From Massilia litorea (lineage in GTDB: Bacteria; Pseudomonadota; Gammaproteobacteria; Burkholderiales; Burkholderiaceae_D), in NCBI RefSeq assembly GCF_015101885.1, contig NZ_CP062941.1:1240001-1304000 (forward strand): a stretch of DNA of 64,000 nt. The letters run 5' to 3'. Position 1 is the stretch's first letter. Every line of letters starts with the position of its first letter. A program made the translations under genes and the position numbers. The notes beneath the pieces were generated by a model. The model did no database searches, was not told the origin of the DNA, and worked only from the letters and a program-made list of their open reading frames with translations. Below are positions 24,897 to 38,973 of the stretch, one piece after another.

Positions 24897-26144
24897 ATGC
24901 AGCAAGGGGCGCAGGAAGTGATCGTCATCGGTGGCGGAGTCGTCGGGCTGACCTCGGCCTGGTGGCTGCTCGAGGCGGGCTTTCGCGTGACCGTCGTCGA
25001 ACGCGCCCCCGAGGTCGCGACCGGGGCCAGCAAGGCCAATGGCGGCCAGTTGAGCTACCGGTACGTCTCTCCGCTGGCCGATGCCGGCGTGCCTTTGAAA
25101 GCCATCGAATGGCTGTTCCAGGAACACGGTCCGCTGCGCTTCAAGCCCGAATTCGACTTGCGGCAGTGGACCTGGCTCGCCAGTTTCCTCGGCCAGTGCA
25201 CGGCTGCCGCAAACCGGCGCACCACGGCCAAACTGCTGGAACTCGGTGAACTCTCGCGCGCCGGCATGAAGCAGCTCGACGCCATCGTCTCCCCCGATGA
25301 CTTCTCCTGGCGCGACGCCGGCAAGCTGGTGGTGTACCGTTCCTCCAAGGTGTTCGAACAGGCGGCCGGCAAGGCGACCGCCGGAGAAATCTGGAGCGGC
25401 GCCGAATGCGCGCAGCGCGAACCGGCCCTGGCCGCGGCGCGCTCGCTGCTGGCCGGCGGCATCTATAACGGCGGCGAAGCGGTCGCCGACTGCCACGCCT
25501 TCTGCGTGAAGCTGGCCGAACGCGTGCGCGCCCACCCGCGCTTCAACCGGTTTGTCCAGGCCGAGGTGACGCGGATTGCCGGCACTGGCGGACGGGTCGT
25601 CGGCCTCGACACGAATGTCGGCGCCATCGGCGGCGACGCCTTCGTGCTGGCGGCCGGCATCGAAAGCCGCAACCTGGCCGCCCACGCCGGCATCAAGCTG
25701 CCGCTGTATCCATTGAAAGGCTACAGCCTGACCGCGCCGATCCGCCCGGGAGACATCGCGCCCGAAATCAGCGTCACCGATTTCGAGCGCAAGGTGCTGT
25801 ATGCGCGCATCGGCGACCGGCTGCGCGTGGCGGCGATGGTCGATATGGTCGGCGAAGATGTCACCCTGAATCCGAAGCGCATCGGCAGCCTGAGCCGGCA
25901 AGTGAAGGAAACCATGCCGCACGCGGCCGACTACGACCGCATCTCGGCCTGGGCCGGCCTGCGCCCGGCGACCCCGAACAGCGCCCCGATCATCGGTGCC
26001 ACGGCCCTCTCGAACCTGTGGCTGAACGTCGGCCACGGACCGCTCGGTTTTACCTTTGCCGCCGGCACCGCGCGTATCCTGGCCGACCTGATGACGGGCA
26101 AGGCGCCGCCGTTTGCATTGGACATGCTGGCATTGCGGCATTAA
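24897..26144 (+). CDS. D-amino-acid dehydrogenase, DadA-type FAD oxidoreductase
   Basis: A 415-residue flavoprotein of the DAO/DadA family, which oxidises D-amino acids (classically D-alanine) to 2-oxo acids and passes electrons to the respiratory chain. The FAD-binding VIVIGGGVVGLTSAWWLLEAG lies at about residues 8-28, the conserved SKANGGQLSY at about 46-55, the PLKGYSLT segment near 280 and the C-terminal GHGPLGFTFAAGT motif near 385-397. It follows the hydrolase in the same direction after 112 bases. With the D-Ala-D-Ala dipeptidase and dacB nearby it would complete use of wall-derived D-alanine. Confidence 0.88.
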   Translation: MQQGAQEVIVIGGGVVGLTSAWWLLEAGFRVTVVERAPEVATGASKANGGQLSYRYVSPLADAGVPLKAIEWLFQEHGPLRFKPEFDLRQWTWLASFLGQCTAAANRRTTAKLLELGELSRAGMKQLDAIVSPDDFSWRDAGKLVVYRSSKVFEQAAGKATAGEIWSGAECAQREPALAAARSLLAGGIYNGGEAVADCHAFCVKLAERVRAHPRFNRFVQAEVTRIAGTGGRVVGLDTNVGAIGGDAFVLAAGIESRNLAAHAGIKLPLYPLKGYSLTAPIRPGDIAPEISVTDFERKVLYARIGDRLRVAAMVDMVGEDVTLNPKRIGSLSRQVKETMPHAADYDRISAWAGLRPATPNSAPIIGATALSNLWLNVGHGPLGFTFAAGTARILADLMTGKAPPFALDMLALRH

Positions 26145-26257
26145 CAATCACAAACCATCCACCGAGGGTTTTTTCTTGCCCGGCGTTTTGCCCGGCGGCG
26201 TGTCTTGCCCCGAATGCTCTATCATGAGGCCAACATTATAAAAAGAGCATTGGCACC

Positions 26258-27316
26258 ATGACTCAGTACACCCTGCAACAAAAATTCTTCCTGCTGCTCC
26301 TGGCGCTCGTCACCGTCGCCTTCGTCTACATCCTGCTGCCGTATTCGGGCGCCATCTTCTGGGGCGTGGTGCTGGCCATCCTGTTCGCCCCGCTGTACCG
26401 GCGCCTGCTGCGCCAGACGAAGCAGAAGCCGAACCTGGCCGCCCTGCTTACGCTGCTGTTGATCGTCGTGATGGTCATCCTGCCGGTGTCCCTGATTTCC
26501 GCTTCATTGGTAAAGCAGGCGGCCGGTATCTACGAGATGGTCAATTCAGGGCAGATCAATGTCGGCGCCTATTTCCAGCGCGTGCTGCATGCGCTGCCGC
26601 AGTGGGTCGTCAACCTGCTCGCGCGTTTCGACCTGACCGACCTGGCCTCGCTGCAGCAGAAGCTGGCGGAGGGCGCGGCGCAAGTGAGCCAGACGGTGGC
26701 GCGCCAGGCCCTCGCAATCGGCAGCAAAACCTTCGATTTCCTGGTCGGCATGTTCGTGATGCTGTATTTGCTGTTCTTCCTGCTGCGCGACGGCCAGGCG
26801 CTGGCGAGCCGTGTCCGCAGCGCCATTCCGCTCAGCCTCAAGTACAAGCAGCGCCTGTTTACCAATTTCACGACCGTGATCCGGGCCACCGTCAAGGGCA
26901 ATGTGCTGGTCGCGGCGGCGCAGGGCGCCCTGGGCGGCCTGATCTTCTGGTTCCTCGGCGTGCAGGCGCCGCTGCTGTGGGCAGTGGTGATGGCCTTCCT
27001 GTCGCTGCTGCCGGCCATCGGCGCGGCCGTCGTCTGGGCGCCGGTGGCGGTCTATTTCCTCGTCACGGGCGCCATCTGGCAGGGCGTGGTCCTGATCGCC
27101 TTCGGCGTGCTGGTGATCGGCCTGGTCGACAACCTGCTGCGCCCGGTACTGGTCGGCAAGGACACGAAAATGCCGGACTACCTGGTGCTGCTCTCGACCA
27201 TCGGCGGCATGGCCTTGTTTGGCCTGAACGGTTTCGTGATCGGTCCGGTCGTGGCCGCCCTGTTCCTCGCCTGCTGGGATCTGTTCGTGGCGACCGAAGA
27301 ATTCCAGGCGACTTGA
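26258..27316 (+). CDS. AI-2E family transporter (PF01594)
   Basis: A 352-residue membrane protein of the AI-2 exporter/PerM-like superfamily with about eight helices: a pair at residues 8-50, another near 60-85, and a C-terminal cluster (about 205-340). A soluble amphipathic stretch (about 90-150) precedes a helix containing VGMFVMLYLLFFLLRDG. The C-terminal KMPDYLVLLSTIGGMALFG signature is characteristic. Characterised members export AI-2 or act as Na+/H+ antiporters; the substrate here is unknown. It stands alone between dadA and a histidine kinase. Confidence 0.85.
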   Translation: MTQYTLQQKFFLLLLALVTVAFVYILLPYSGAIFWGVVLAILFAPLYRRLLRQTKQKPNLAALLTLLLIVVMVILPVSLISASLVKQAAGIYEMVNSGQINVGAYFQRVLHALPQWVVNLLARFDLTDLASLQQKLAEGAAQVSQTVARQALAIGSKTFDFLVGMFVMLYLLFFLLRDGQALASRVRSAIPLSLKYKQRLFTNFTTVIRATVKGNVLVAAAQGALGGLIFWFLGVQAPLLWAVVMAFLSLLPAIGAAVVWAPVAVYFLVTGAIWQGVVLIAFGVLVIGLVDNLLRPVLVGKDTKMPDYLVLLSTIGGMALFGLNGFVIGPVVAALFLACWDLFVATEEFQAT

Positions 27317-27424
27317 ACACAGCGGTGTTCCAAGGCATGATGATAGTTGAGCAAATACGCTGAAACTATGACATCATGCCGCGCACGCGGCCAAGCTGGT
27401 CGGCCCCCTCCGCTCCTCGACACC

Positions 27425-29485
<2,061 letters not shown>

Positions 29486-29540
29486 GCAGCCCGGGTTGCC
29501 GGCGGCGTCGGCCCCCGCCAAAATCGCGGATAATCGCGGG

Positions 29541-30005
29541 ATGCCCACACCGACCATCTCTTCAGGCGCCTGTCCCTGCGGCGGCGCCTCGTACGCCACT
29601 TGCTGCGGCCCCTACATCGCCGGCGCGGCCCTGCCCCCGACCGCCGAAGCCCTTATGCGCTCGCGCTATACGGCCTATACCCAACGCGATGAGGCCTATC
29701 TGCGCGCGACCTGGCATCCGAGCACCCGGCCGCGCGACGCCATCGTCGACCCCGACGAAAAACTACGCTGGCTCGGCCTGGAGATAAAATCTGCTTTACG
29801 TTTACGTCAACGTAAAGCAGAATTGGCCCATCATCCAGATAGCGATCGAGACAGCGATCGGAATACGGTCGAATTCGTCGCCCGCTTCAAGGTCGGTGGC
29901 CGCGCGCACCGCTTGCACGAGACCAGCCGTTTTATACGCGAGCCCGACCCGGAGATCGGCGGCCAGGTTCGCTGGTTCTATCTGGACGGCACATTTCCCG
30001 AGTAA
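29541..30005 (+). CDS. ychJ: YchJ family protein with SEC-C motif
   Basis: A 154-residue UPF0225/YchJ protein. The N-terminal metal-binding SEC-C segment is [18 protein letters not shown], followed by the NTF2-like core beginning [18 protein letters not shown]. Function is not established. An insertion of about 25 residues ([23 protein letters not shown], split around residues 86-110) interrupts the core between LGLEIKSA and TVEFVARFK; it is encoded by a stretch with a strong inverted repeat and a short tandem repeat (see the repeat entry). ATG at 29541 fits the usual family start. The MCC beta gene follows after 23 bases. Confidence 0.87.
   Translation: MPTPTISSGACPCGGASYATCCGPYIAGAALPPTAEALMRSRYTAYTQRDEAYLRATWHPSTRPRDAIVDPDEKLRWLGLEIKSALRLRQRKAELAHHPDSDRDSDRNTVEFVARFKVGGRAHRLHETSRFIREPDPEIGGQVRWFYLDGTFPE
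29790..29821. repeat. Perfect 13-bp inverted repeat inside the ychJ coding region
   Basis: TCTGCTTTACGTT (29790-29802) and AACGTAAAGCAGA (29809-29821) flank a 6-base loop. The stretch is clearly AT-richer than the surrounding gene. Shortly after, AGCGATCG is repeated (29841-29848 and 29853-29860), giving a DSDRDSDR peptide. The reading frame stays open throughout, so it looks like an in-frame insertion of a small palindromic element. Confidence 0.7.
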
Positions 30006-30028
30006 CAGGTTATAAAAACGAGGACGGC

Positions 30029-31636
30029 ATGCCCCACATCGAGAGCAAACTCAACCCGCGCAGTGAAGACTTCAAGGCCAACGCCGCGGCCATGCAGACC
30101 ATCGTCGACGATTTGCGCGCCAAGGTGGCCGCGATCGCCGAAGGCGGCGGCGAAGCGGCGCGTAGTAAACATGTGGCGCGTGGAAAATTGCTGCCGCGCG
30201 ACCGCGTGCAGATGCTGCTTGACCCGGGTACGCCCTTCCTCGAGTTTTCGCAACTCGCCGCCTACGACATGTACGAAAACGCGGCTCCGGCGGCAGGCAT
30301 CATCACCGGCATCGGCCGCGTCGCCGGCCAGGAATGCGTGATCGTGTGTAACGACGCCACGGTGAAAGGCGGCACCTATTACCCGATGACGGTGAAAAAA
30401 CACCTGCGCGCCCAGGAAATCGCCGAGCAAAATAAACTGCCATGCATCTACCTGGTCGACTCGGGCGGCGCGAATTTGCCGAACCAGGACGACGTGTTCC
30501 CGGACCGCGACCATTTCGGCCGCATCTTTTATAACCAGGCGAATTTATCAAGCCAGGGCATCCCGCAGATCGCCGTCGTCATGGGTTCCTGCACCGCCGG
30601 CGGCGCCTACGTGCCGGCCATGAGCGACGAATCGATCATCGTCAAGGAGCAAGGCACGATCTTCCTGGGCGGCCCGCCATTAGTAAAAGCGGCAACCGGC
30701 GAAGTCGTCACGGCCGAGGACCTGGGCGGCGGCGACGTTCATACCCGTTTATCGGGCGTGGTCGACCACCTGGCCCAGAACGATCTGCATGCGCTGTCGC
30801 TGGCGCGCACCATCGTCTCGAACCTGAACCGCGTCAAACCGGTGCAGGGCGCGACCCGCGAATCGGTCGAGCCGAACTATGCGCCGCAGGAGCTGTACGG
30901 CGTGATTCCGGTCGATACGAGAAAACCTTTCGACGTGCGCGAAGTGATCGCGCGCGTGGTCGACGGGAGCGAATTCGACGAATTCAAAGCGCGCTACGGC
31001 ACCACCCTCGTCTGCGGCTTCGCCCACATCTACGGCGTCAAGGTCGGCATCATCGCGAATAACGGCATCCTGTTCTCGGAGTCGGCATTAAAAGGCACGC
31101 ACTTCATCGAACTGTGCTGCCAGCGCAAGATCCCATTGGTCTTCCTGCAGAACATCACCGGCTTCATGGTGGGCAGAAAATACGAGAACGAGGGCATCGC
31201 CCGCAACGGCGCCAAGATGGTGACCGCTGTCGCCACGGCCTCGGTGCCGAAATTCACCGTCATCATCGGCGGCTCGTTTGGCGCCGGTAACTACGGCATG
31301 TGCGGCCGCGCGTTTTCTCCGCGCTTCCTGTGGATGTGGCCGAACGCGCGTATCTCCGTGATGGGCGGCGACCAGGCGGCGTCCGTCCTCGCCACCGTGA
31401 AACGCGACGGCATCGAGGGCAAGGGCGGCCAGTGGAGTGCCGAGGAAGAAGCCGCCTTCAAGCAGCCGATTAAGGACCAATACGAGCACCAGGGCCACCC
31501 CTACTACGCCTCGGCGCGCCTGTGGGATGACGGCGTCATCGATCCGGCCGACACGCGGATGGTGCTGGGCCTGGGCCTCTCGGCCGCGCTGAACGCGCCG
31601 ATCGAAGAGACGAAGTTCGGCGTCTTCCGGATGTAA
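30029..31636 (+). CDS. liuB: 3-Methylcrotonyl-CoA carboxylase, beta (carboxyltransferase) subunit
   Basis: A 535-residue carboxyltransferase that moves the biotin-bound carboxyl group to 3-methylcrotonyl-CoA in leucine breakdown. It has the two crotonase-like halves: the N-terminal acyl-CoA site with [16 protein letters not shown] and the MCC-typical [16 protein letters not shown], and the C-terminal half with [23 protein letters not shown] and [16 protein letters not shown]. Length matches MCC beta (about 535). It opens the liu-bio operon; the partner alpha subunit is encoded at 36931 after four biotin genes. liuR and liuA, often found at the head of this operon, are not next to it. Confidence 0.94.
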   Translation: MPHIESKLNPRSEDFKANAAAMQTIVDDLRAKVAAIAEGGGEAARSKHVARGKLLPRDRVQMLLDPGTPFLEFSQLAAYDMYENAAPAAGIITGIGRVAGQECVIVCNDATVKGGTYYPMTVKKHLRAQEIAEQNKLPCIYLVDSGGANLPNQDDVFPDRDHFGRIFYNQANLSSQGIPQIAVVMGSCTAGGAYVPAMSDESIIVKEQGTIFLGGPPLVKAATGEVVTAEDLGGGDVHTRLSGVVDHLAQNDLHALSLARTIVSNLNRVKPVQGATRESVEPNYAPQELYGVIPVDTRKPFDVREVIARVVDGSEFDEFKARYGTTLVCGFAHIYGVKVGIIANNGILFSESALKGTHFIELCCQRKIPLVFLQNITGFMVGRKYENEGIARNGAKMVTAVATASVPKFTVIIGGSFGAGNYGMCGRAFSPRFLWMWPNARISVMGGDQAASVLATVKRDGIEGKGGQWSAEEEAAFKQPIKDQYEHQGHPYYASARLWDDGVIDPADTRMVLGLGLSAALNAPIEETKFGVFRM

Positions 31637-31645
31637 GGAATCGAG

Positions 31646-32431
31646 ATGAACTACGACACCCTCACCATCGCGATCGCCGACAAGGTCGCCACCGTCACCC
31701 TGAACCGCCCGGAACTGCGCAACGCGTTCAACGAACAGGCGATCGCCGAGCTGGCCCTGGTTTTCGATGAACTCGGCCGCAATGAGCTGGTGCGCGCGAT
31801 CGTGCTGGCCGCGAACGGCCCGGCCTTCTGCGCCGGCGCGGATTTAAATTGGATGAAGAAGATGGCCGGCTACTCGCATGACGAGAACCTGGCCGATGCG
31901 TCCCGCCTGGCCGACATGCTGCGCACGATTTATTTGTGCCCGAAGCCGACGCTGGCCAAGGTGCAGGGCGACTGCTATGCCGGCGGCATGGGCCTGGTCG
32001 CGGCCTGCGACATCGTGGTTGCCGCGGAAGGAGTAAACTTCTGCCTGTCCGAGGTAAAACTGGGACTGATCCCGGCGACGATCTCGCCGTATGTGATCAA
32101 GGCGATGGGCGAACAGGCCGCGCGCCGCTACTTTATTAGCGCCGAGCGTTTCGACGCGGCGGCAGCCTTGCGCATGGGTTTTGCGCACGAAGTCGTGGTC
32201 CCGGAACAGCTCGACACGACGGTGGCCGGCATCGTCAAGTCCCTGGTGTCGAACAGCCCGCACGCCGTCGTCGAAGCGAAAAAGCTGGTGCGCGAAGTGG
32301 TGGACCTGCCGGTGACGGATGCGCTGCTGCTCGACACCGCCGGGCGCATCGCGGCCATCCGCGCATCGAACGAGGGCCGCGAAGGCGTGGCCTCCTTCCT
32401 CGAGAAGCGCAAGCCGTCGTGGTTGAACTGA
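31646..32431 (+). CDS. liuC: Methylglutaconyl-CoA hydratase (enoyl-CoA hydratase family)
   Basis: A 261-residue crotonase-fold enzyme that hydrates 3-methylglutaconyl-CoA to HMG-CoA, the step after MCC. Oxyanion-hole segments are visible at FCAGADLNWMKKM (about 66-78) and YAGGMGLVAACDIVV (about 112-126); the NWMKKM continuation is typical of the LiuC/AUH branch. It starts nine bases after liuB with a GGAATCGAG ribosome-binding region and is followed 32 bases later by bioA. Confidence 0.9.
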   Translation: MNYDTLTIAIADKVATVTLNRPELRNAFNEQAIAELALVFDELGRNELVRAIVLAANGPAFCAGADLNWMKKMAGYSHDENLADASRLADMLRTIYLCPKPTLAKVQGDCYAGGMGLVAACDIVVAAEGVNFCLSEVKLGLIPATISPYVIKAMGEQAARRYFISAERFDAAAALRMGFAHEVVVPEQLDTTVAGIVKSLVSNSPHAVVEAKKLVREVVDLPVTDALLLDTAGRIAAIRASNEGREGVASFLEKRKPSWLN

Positions 32432-32463
32432 TCGGCTGAACTGAACAAGCAATAGGAATCATT

Positions 32464-33804
32464 TTGAAGCACCAGACATCGTCCGACTGGATCGCACGCA
32501 GCCTGCGCAGCGTGTGGCACCCCTGCACCCAAATGCAGCACCATGAAGAGGTGCCGCTGATCGCGGTGAGCCGGGCCAAGGGGCCGTGGCTGTACGACCA
32601 CGAAAATAAACGCTATCTCGACGCCATCAGCTCGTGGTGGGTGAACCTGTTCGGCCATGCGAACCCGCGCATCAACGCGGCTTTGAAGGACCAGCTCGAC
32701 ACGCTGGAGCACGCGATGCTGGCCGGTTTTACGCATGAGCCGGTGATCGAATTGTCGGAACAGCTGGCCGCCCTCACCGGCCACGCCCTCGGCCACGCCT
32801 TCTATGCGTCCGACGGCGCCTCGGCGGTCGAGATTGCGATGAAGATGAGTTTTCATGCCTGGCGCAATGCGGGGTTCAGCGACAAGCAGGAATTCGTCTG
32901 CCTGCAGGGCAGCTACCACGGCGAGACCGTCGGCGCCCTGTCCGTCACCGACGTCCCGCTGTTCAAGGATGCCTACGGCCCGCTGCTGCGCGCGGCGCAC
33001 GTGGTCGCTTCGCCCGACGCGCGCAATGCGCTCGAGGGCGAGTCGGCACAGGACGTGGCGCGCCGCGCGATCGCCGATGTCGAGCGCCTGTTCGAAGAGC
33101 GTGCGAATAAAATCGCCGCAATCATCGTGGAACCGCTGGTGCAGTGCGCGACCGGCATGGCGATGCATGACCCGCTCTACCTGGAACTCTTGCGCGAGCT
33201 GTGCGACCGCCACCAGGTGCACCTGATCGCCGACGAGATCGCGGTGGGCTGCGGCCGCACCGGCACCTTCTTCGCCTGCGAACAGGCCGCGATCTGGCCG
33301 GACTTTTTATGCCTGTCGAAAGGGATCAGCGGTGGTTATTTACCGCTCTCGCTGGTGCTGACCACCGATGCGATTTATCAGTCCTTCTACAGCGAAGACA
33401 TCACGCGCGGTTTTCTTCATTCGCACTCCTACACCGGAAATGCGCTGGCCTGCCGCGCGGCGCTGGCGACCCTGCAGATCTTCCGCGACGACGACGTCCT
33501 GAACCGCAACCGCGAGCTGGCCACGAAACTGACCATCGCGCTCGCCCCCCTGGCCGAGCATGAGCGCACGAAGGCCTTCCGCCAGCGCGGCATGATCTTC
33601 GCGTTCGACGCCGTCGAGCCGGATGCGGCGCGTGCAGCGAGCTTCGCGCGGCGCTTTTTCACCACGGCCGTCGAGAACGAACTGCTGCTGCGGCCGATCG
33701 GGCGCACCGTGTACCTCATGCCGCCCTATGTGCTGGACGAGGAAGAAATCGACCTGTTGGGGTCGCGCGTGAAATCGGTGTTCGAATCGGTGATGGCGGC
33801 CTGA
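32464..33804 (+). CDS. bioA: Adenosylmethionine-8-amino-7-oxononanoate aminotransferase
   Basis: A 446-residue PLP aminotransferase converting KAPA to DAPA with S-adenosylmethionine as amino donor, the third biotin ring-assembly step. The start WHPCTQMQ and the [13 protein letters not shown] motif are specific to BioA; the PLP-binding Lys is Lys286 in LSKGISGG and the pyridine-N Asp is Asp257 in [11 protein letters not shown] at 32464 is used as start: it has AGGAA seven bases upstream and gives the expected N-terminus, with no ATG nearby. bioF starts two bases after its stop. Confidence 0.95.
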   Translation: MKHQTSSDWIARSLRSVWHPCTQMQHHEEVPLIAVSRAKGPWLYDHENKRYLDAISSWWVNLFGHANPRINAALKDQLDTLEHAMLAGFTHEPVIELSEQLAALTGHALGHAFYASDGASAVEIAMKMSFHAWRNAGFSDKQEFVCLQGSYHGETVGALSVTDVPLFKDAYGPLLRAAHVVASPDARNALEGESAQDVARRAIADVERLFEERANKIAAIIVEPLVQCATGMAMHDPLYLELLRELCDRHQVHLIADEIAVGCGRTGTFFACEQAAIWPDFLCLSKGISGGYLPLSLVLTTDAIYQSFYSEDITRGFLHSHSYTGNALACRAALATLQIFRDDDVLNRNRELATKLTIALAPLAEHERTKAFRQRGMIFAFDAVEPDAARAASFARRFFTTAVENELLLRPIGRTVYLMPPYVLDEEEIDLLGSRVKSVFESVMAA

Positions 33805-33806
33805 CC

Positions 33807-34988
33807 ATGGACCTGATCGATAACATCAACCGCAAGCTGGCCGCGCTCGATGCGCAAAGCCTGCTGCGCCGCCGGCGCGTGGTCGATACCCGCTGTTCTC
33901 CGCTACAGGTGGTCGACGGCCGCGCCATGCTGGCCTTTTGCAGCAACGATTACCTCGGCCTGGCCGCGCACCCGCGCGTGGTCGACGCGCTGCGCACCGG
34001 CGCCCAGCTGTACGGCGCCGGCAGCGGTGCCTCGCACCTGATCAGCGGCCATAGCCGCGCCCACGCCATCCTCGAAGAGCGCCTGGCCGAACTGGTCGCA
34101 CCCCATATCGAGGATGCGCGTGCGCTTTACCTGAGTACGGGCTACATGGCCAACCTGGCCGTGCTGACCGCGCTCGGGCTGGATGCCGACGCCGTCATTT
34201 TCTCGGAGGCGCTGAACCACGCCTCGCTGATCGACGGTGCGCGCCTGGCCAAGGCAGGCGTCAGCGTCTATCCGCATGGCGACGTTGCCGCGCTCGAGGC
34301 GCTGCTGGCAAACAGCACTGCCGCCACCAAGATCGTGGCCACCGACGCCGTCTTCAGCATGGACGGCAACCTGGCGCCGCTGCCGGAACTGCTGGCTTTG
34401 TGCGAGCGCCACGGCGCCTGGCTGTTCGTCGACGACGCCCATGGCTTCGGCGTGCTCGGCGCCCAGGGACGGGGCGCGCTCGAACATTTCGGATTGCGCT
34501 CGCCAAATATCGTGTATGTCGGCACGCTGGGCAAAGCGGCCGGCGTCGCGGGCGCCTTCATCGCGGCCCACGCCAGCGTGATCGAACTGATGATCCAGCG
34601 CGCCCGCCCCTACATCTATACGACGGCGGCGCCGCCGGCGCTGGCGCATGCCCTGCTCACGAGCCTGGACATCATCACCAGCGACGAAGGCGCGGCCCTG
34701 CGCAGCCATCTGGAGCTGTTGATCGCGCAGCTCGATGCCGACCTGCGCCTGGCACGCTGGCAGCGTCCTGCATCGAACACGCCGATCCAGCCGATCATCA
34801 TCGGCGCCAACGACGAAGCGCTGCGCGTGGCCGCTGCGCTGTATGCGAAGGGCCTGTGGGTGCCTGCGATCCGCCCGCCGACGGTACCGAAAGGGACCGC
34901 GCGCCTGCGCGTGACCTTGTCCGCGGCCCACACCCATGACGAAGTCGCGCAACTGGTGACGGCATTGAATGAACTGGAGGCCATGTGA
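33807..34988 (+). CDS. bioF: 8-Amino-7-oxononanoate synthase
   Basis: A 393-residue alpha-oxoamine synthase that condenses pimeloyl thioester with L-alanine to KAPA. The conserved glycine/serine region [15 protein letters not shown] is at about 69-83, the PLP-stacking and Asp site [12 protein letters not shown] near 207-218, and the Schiff-base Lys is Lys243 in GTLGKAAG. Length is as usual. Its stop overlaps the bioD GTG start, so the bio genes are translationally coupled. Confidence 0.95.
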   Translation: MDLIDNINRKLAALDAQSLLRRRRVVDTRCSPLQVVDGRAMLAFCSNDYLGLAAHPRVVDALRTGAQLYGAGSGASHLISGHSRAHAILEERLAELVAPHIEDARALYLSTGYMANLAVLTALGLDADAVIFSEALNHASLIDGARLAKAGVSVYPHGDVAALEALLANSTAATKIVATDAVFSMDGNLAPLPELLALCERHGAWLFVDDAHGFGVLGAQGRGALEHFGLRSPNIVYVGTLGKAAGVAGAFIAAHASVIELMIQRARPYIYTTAAPPALAHALLTSLDIITSDEGAALRSHLELLIAQLDADLRLARWQRPASNTPIQPIIIGANDEALRVAAALYAKGLWVPAIRPPTVPKGTARLRVTLSAAHTHDEVAQLVTALNELEAM

Positions 34989-35824
34989 TCAACAACCTGA
35001 ACGATCCGCAGGAACCGGAGATCGAGATCGCCGTGCCGCCTGCACCCGTGCTGCCCGAGGTCGAGGTCGAGGACGAGCCGGCGAGCGCGCCGGGCGAGGC
35101 GCTGGCGGCGGAAGGCATTCCCAGCCGTTTCTGCTGCTTCGTCACCGGCACCGACACCGAGATCGGCAAGACGCTGGTGTCTGCCGCCATCCTGCACAAG
35201 CTGGTGGAGGCCGGCCACCGTGCCTGCGGCATGAAGCCGGTCGCGGCCGGCGCCGAGCTGGTTGACGGCGAACTGCACAACGAAGACGCCGACATGCTCG
35301 CCGCCGCCGGCAACGTGCACCTGCCGCAGAACATCACGACGCCCTTCATGCTGCGCGAGCCCTGCGCCCCGCACATCGCGGCCAGCCTGGAAGGCGTGAC
35401 CATCGAGCCGGTGCCGATCATCGCTGCCTATGCCGAAATCCTGGCGGCGTCGGATGCGGTCGTGGTCGAAGGCGTCGGCGGTTTTTGCGTGCCCTTTTCA
35501 AACACCTTCGACAGCGCGCAGCTGGCCGAACAACTGAATTTGCCGGTGATCCTGGTCGTCGGCATGCGCCTGGGCTGCATCAGCCACGCGCTGTTGACGG
35601 TCGAGGCCATCATTGCGCGCAACCTGGTGCTGGCCGGCTGGGTCGCGAATACGGCCGACCCGGACATGCGCTTTTTTGAAGAAAACATCGAGGCTTTGGC
35701 GGCGCGCATCCCGGCGCCCCTGCTCGGCATCGTGCCGCGCCTCGAACAAGCAAGTGCCGCGAACGCGGCCCGATTCATCGATCTCGCAGGACTGCCGGGC
35801 TGGCCGTCCACGCGGGCTCTGTAA
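34985..35824 (+). CDS. bioD: Dethiobiotin synthetase with an N-terminal extension
   Basis: A 279-residue ATP-dependent carboxylase that forms the ureido ring of dethiobiotin from DAPA. The P-loop GTDTEIGKT is at residues 55-63, followed by KPVAAGA and later [11 protein letters not shown]. The family usually begins within about five residues of the P-loop; here about 47 acidic, proline-rich residues (rich in E, P and V) precede it. The start is taken as GTG at 34985, overlapping the bioF stop by four bases; no alternative start with a plausible ribosome-binding site lies between it and the P-loop. Confidence 0.92.
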   Translation: MINNLNDPQEPEIEIAVPPAPVLPEVEVEDEPASAPGEALAAEGIPSRFCCFVTGTDTEIGKTLVSAAILHKLVEAGHRACGMKPVAAGAELVDGELHNEDADMLAAAGNVHLPQNITTPFMLREPCAPHIAASLEGVTIEPVPIIAAYAEILAASDAVVVEGVGGFCVPFSNTFDSAQLAEQLNLPVILVVGMRLGCISHALLTVEAIIARNLVLAGWVANTADPDMRFFEENIEALAARIPAPLLGIVPRLEQASAANAARFIDLAGLPGWPSTRAL

Positions 35825-35846
35825 CACACAAGCTGAAGGAAATCCC

Positions 35847-36881
35847 ATGAATGTTCCCCAAACCGTCGCCCTCCACCGCCCGACCGCCGCGATTTCCGAG
35901 CGGCCCGACGCCACCTGGCCGCTGGCCGACGTGCTGGCCCTGTTCGAACTGCCGTTCAACGACCTGATGTTCCGCGCGCAAGAAGCGCACCGGGCCCACT
36001 TCCCGGACGGCGACGTCGAACTGGCGACCCTGCTGTCGATCAAGACCGGCGGCTGCGAGGAAGACTGCGGCTACTGCCCGCAGGCGGCGCGCTACGACAC
36101 CGGCGTCGAAGCGAAAAAGATCCTCGACATCGACACGGTGCTCGACGCCGCACGTCAGGCCAAAGCCAACGGCGCTACCCGCTTCTGCATGGGCGCCGCC
36201 TGGCGCAGCCCGAAAGAGCGCGACATGGAAAAGGTCGAGCAAATGGTGCGCGAAGTGAAAGCGCTGGGCATGGAAACCTGCGCCACCCTCGGCATGCTCG
36301 AAGAGGGACAGGCCGAGCAGCTGAAAAAGGCCGGCCTCGATTTTTACAACCACAACATCGACACCGCGCCCGATTTCTATAACAACGTGATTTCGACCCG
36401 CGAATACCAGGACCGCCTCGACACCCTGGGCCGCGTGCGCCAGGCCGGCCTGAAAGTCTGCTGCGGCGGGATCGTCGGCATGGGCGAGACGCGCGAGCAG
36501 CGCGCCGGCCTGCTGGCGCAGCTGGCGAACCTGAATCCGTATCCGGAATCGGTGCCGGTGAACCACCTGGTGCAGGTCGAAGGCACGCCGCTGCACGGGC
36601 TCGATCCGCTTGATCCGCTCGAATTCGTGCGCACCATCGCAGTGGCCCGCATCATCATGCCGGAAGCGCGCGTGCGCCTGTCGGCCGGCCGGCGCCAGCT
36701 GGGCGAGGCGGTGCAGGCGATGTGCTTCATGGCCGGCGCCAACTCGATTTTCTATGGCGACAAGCTGCTCACCACGGACAATCCGGAAGCGGACGACGAC
36801 CGCGCGCTGCTGGCGAAACTGGGCCTGAAGACGCGCGCGGCGACGCTCGAATCGGCACCGAAGGAAAGCTGCGGCTGCTAA
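35847..36881 (+). CDS. bioB: Biotin synthase
   Basis: A 344-residue radical SAM enzyme that inserts sulfur into dethiobiotin. The SAM-cluster motif is Cys70-x3-Cys74-x2-Cys77 in [12 protein letters not shown]; Cys ligands for the second [2Fe-2S] cluster are in the FCMGAAW and TCATLGM segments, with the conserved Arg in RLSAGRR. ATG at 35847 lies 22 bases after bioD and has AAGGAA upstream. It is followed 49 bases later by the biotin-carrying MCC alpha subunit. Confidence 0.96.
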   Translation: MNVPQTVALHRPTAAISERPDATWPLADVLALFELPFNDLMFRAQEAHRAHFPDGDVELATLLSIKTGGCEEDCGYCPQAARYDTGVEAKKILDIDTVLDAARQAKANGATRFCMGAAWRSPKERDMEKVEQMVREVKALGMETCATLGMLEEGQAEQLKKAGLDFYNHNIDTAPDFYNNVISTREYQDRLDTLGRVRQAGLKVCCGGIVGMGETREQRAGLLAQLANLNPYPESVPVNHLVQVEGTPLHGLDPLDPLEFVRTIAVARIIMPEARVRLSAGRRQLGEAVQAMCFMAGANSIFYGDKLLTTDNPEADDDRALLAKLGLKTRAATLESAPKESCGC

Positions 36882-36930
36882 GGCCCGTCTACTTCATTCA
36901 ACATTAAAAAGATAAAGCGAGACAAAACGC

Positions 36931-38972
<2,042 letters not shown>

Positions 38973-38973
<1 letters not shown>

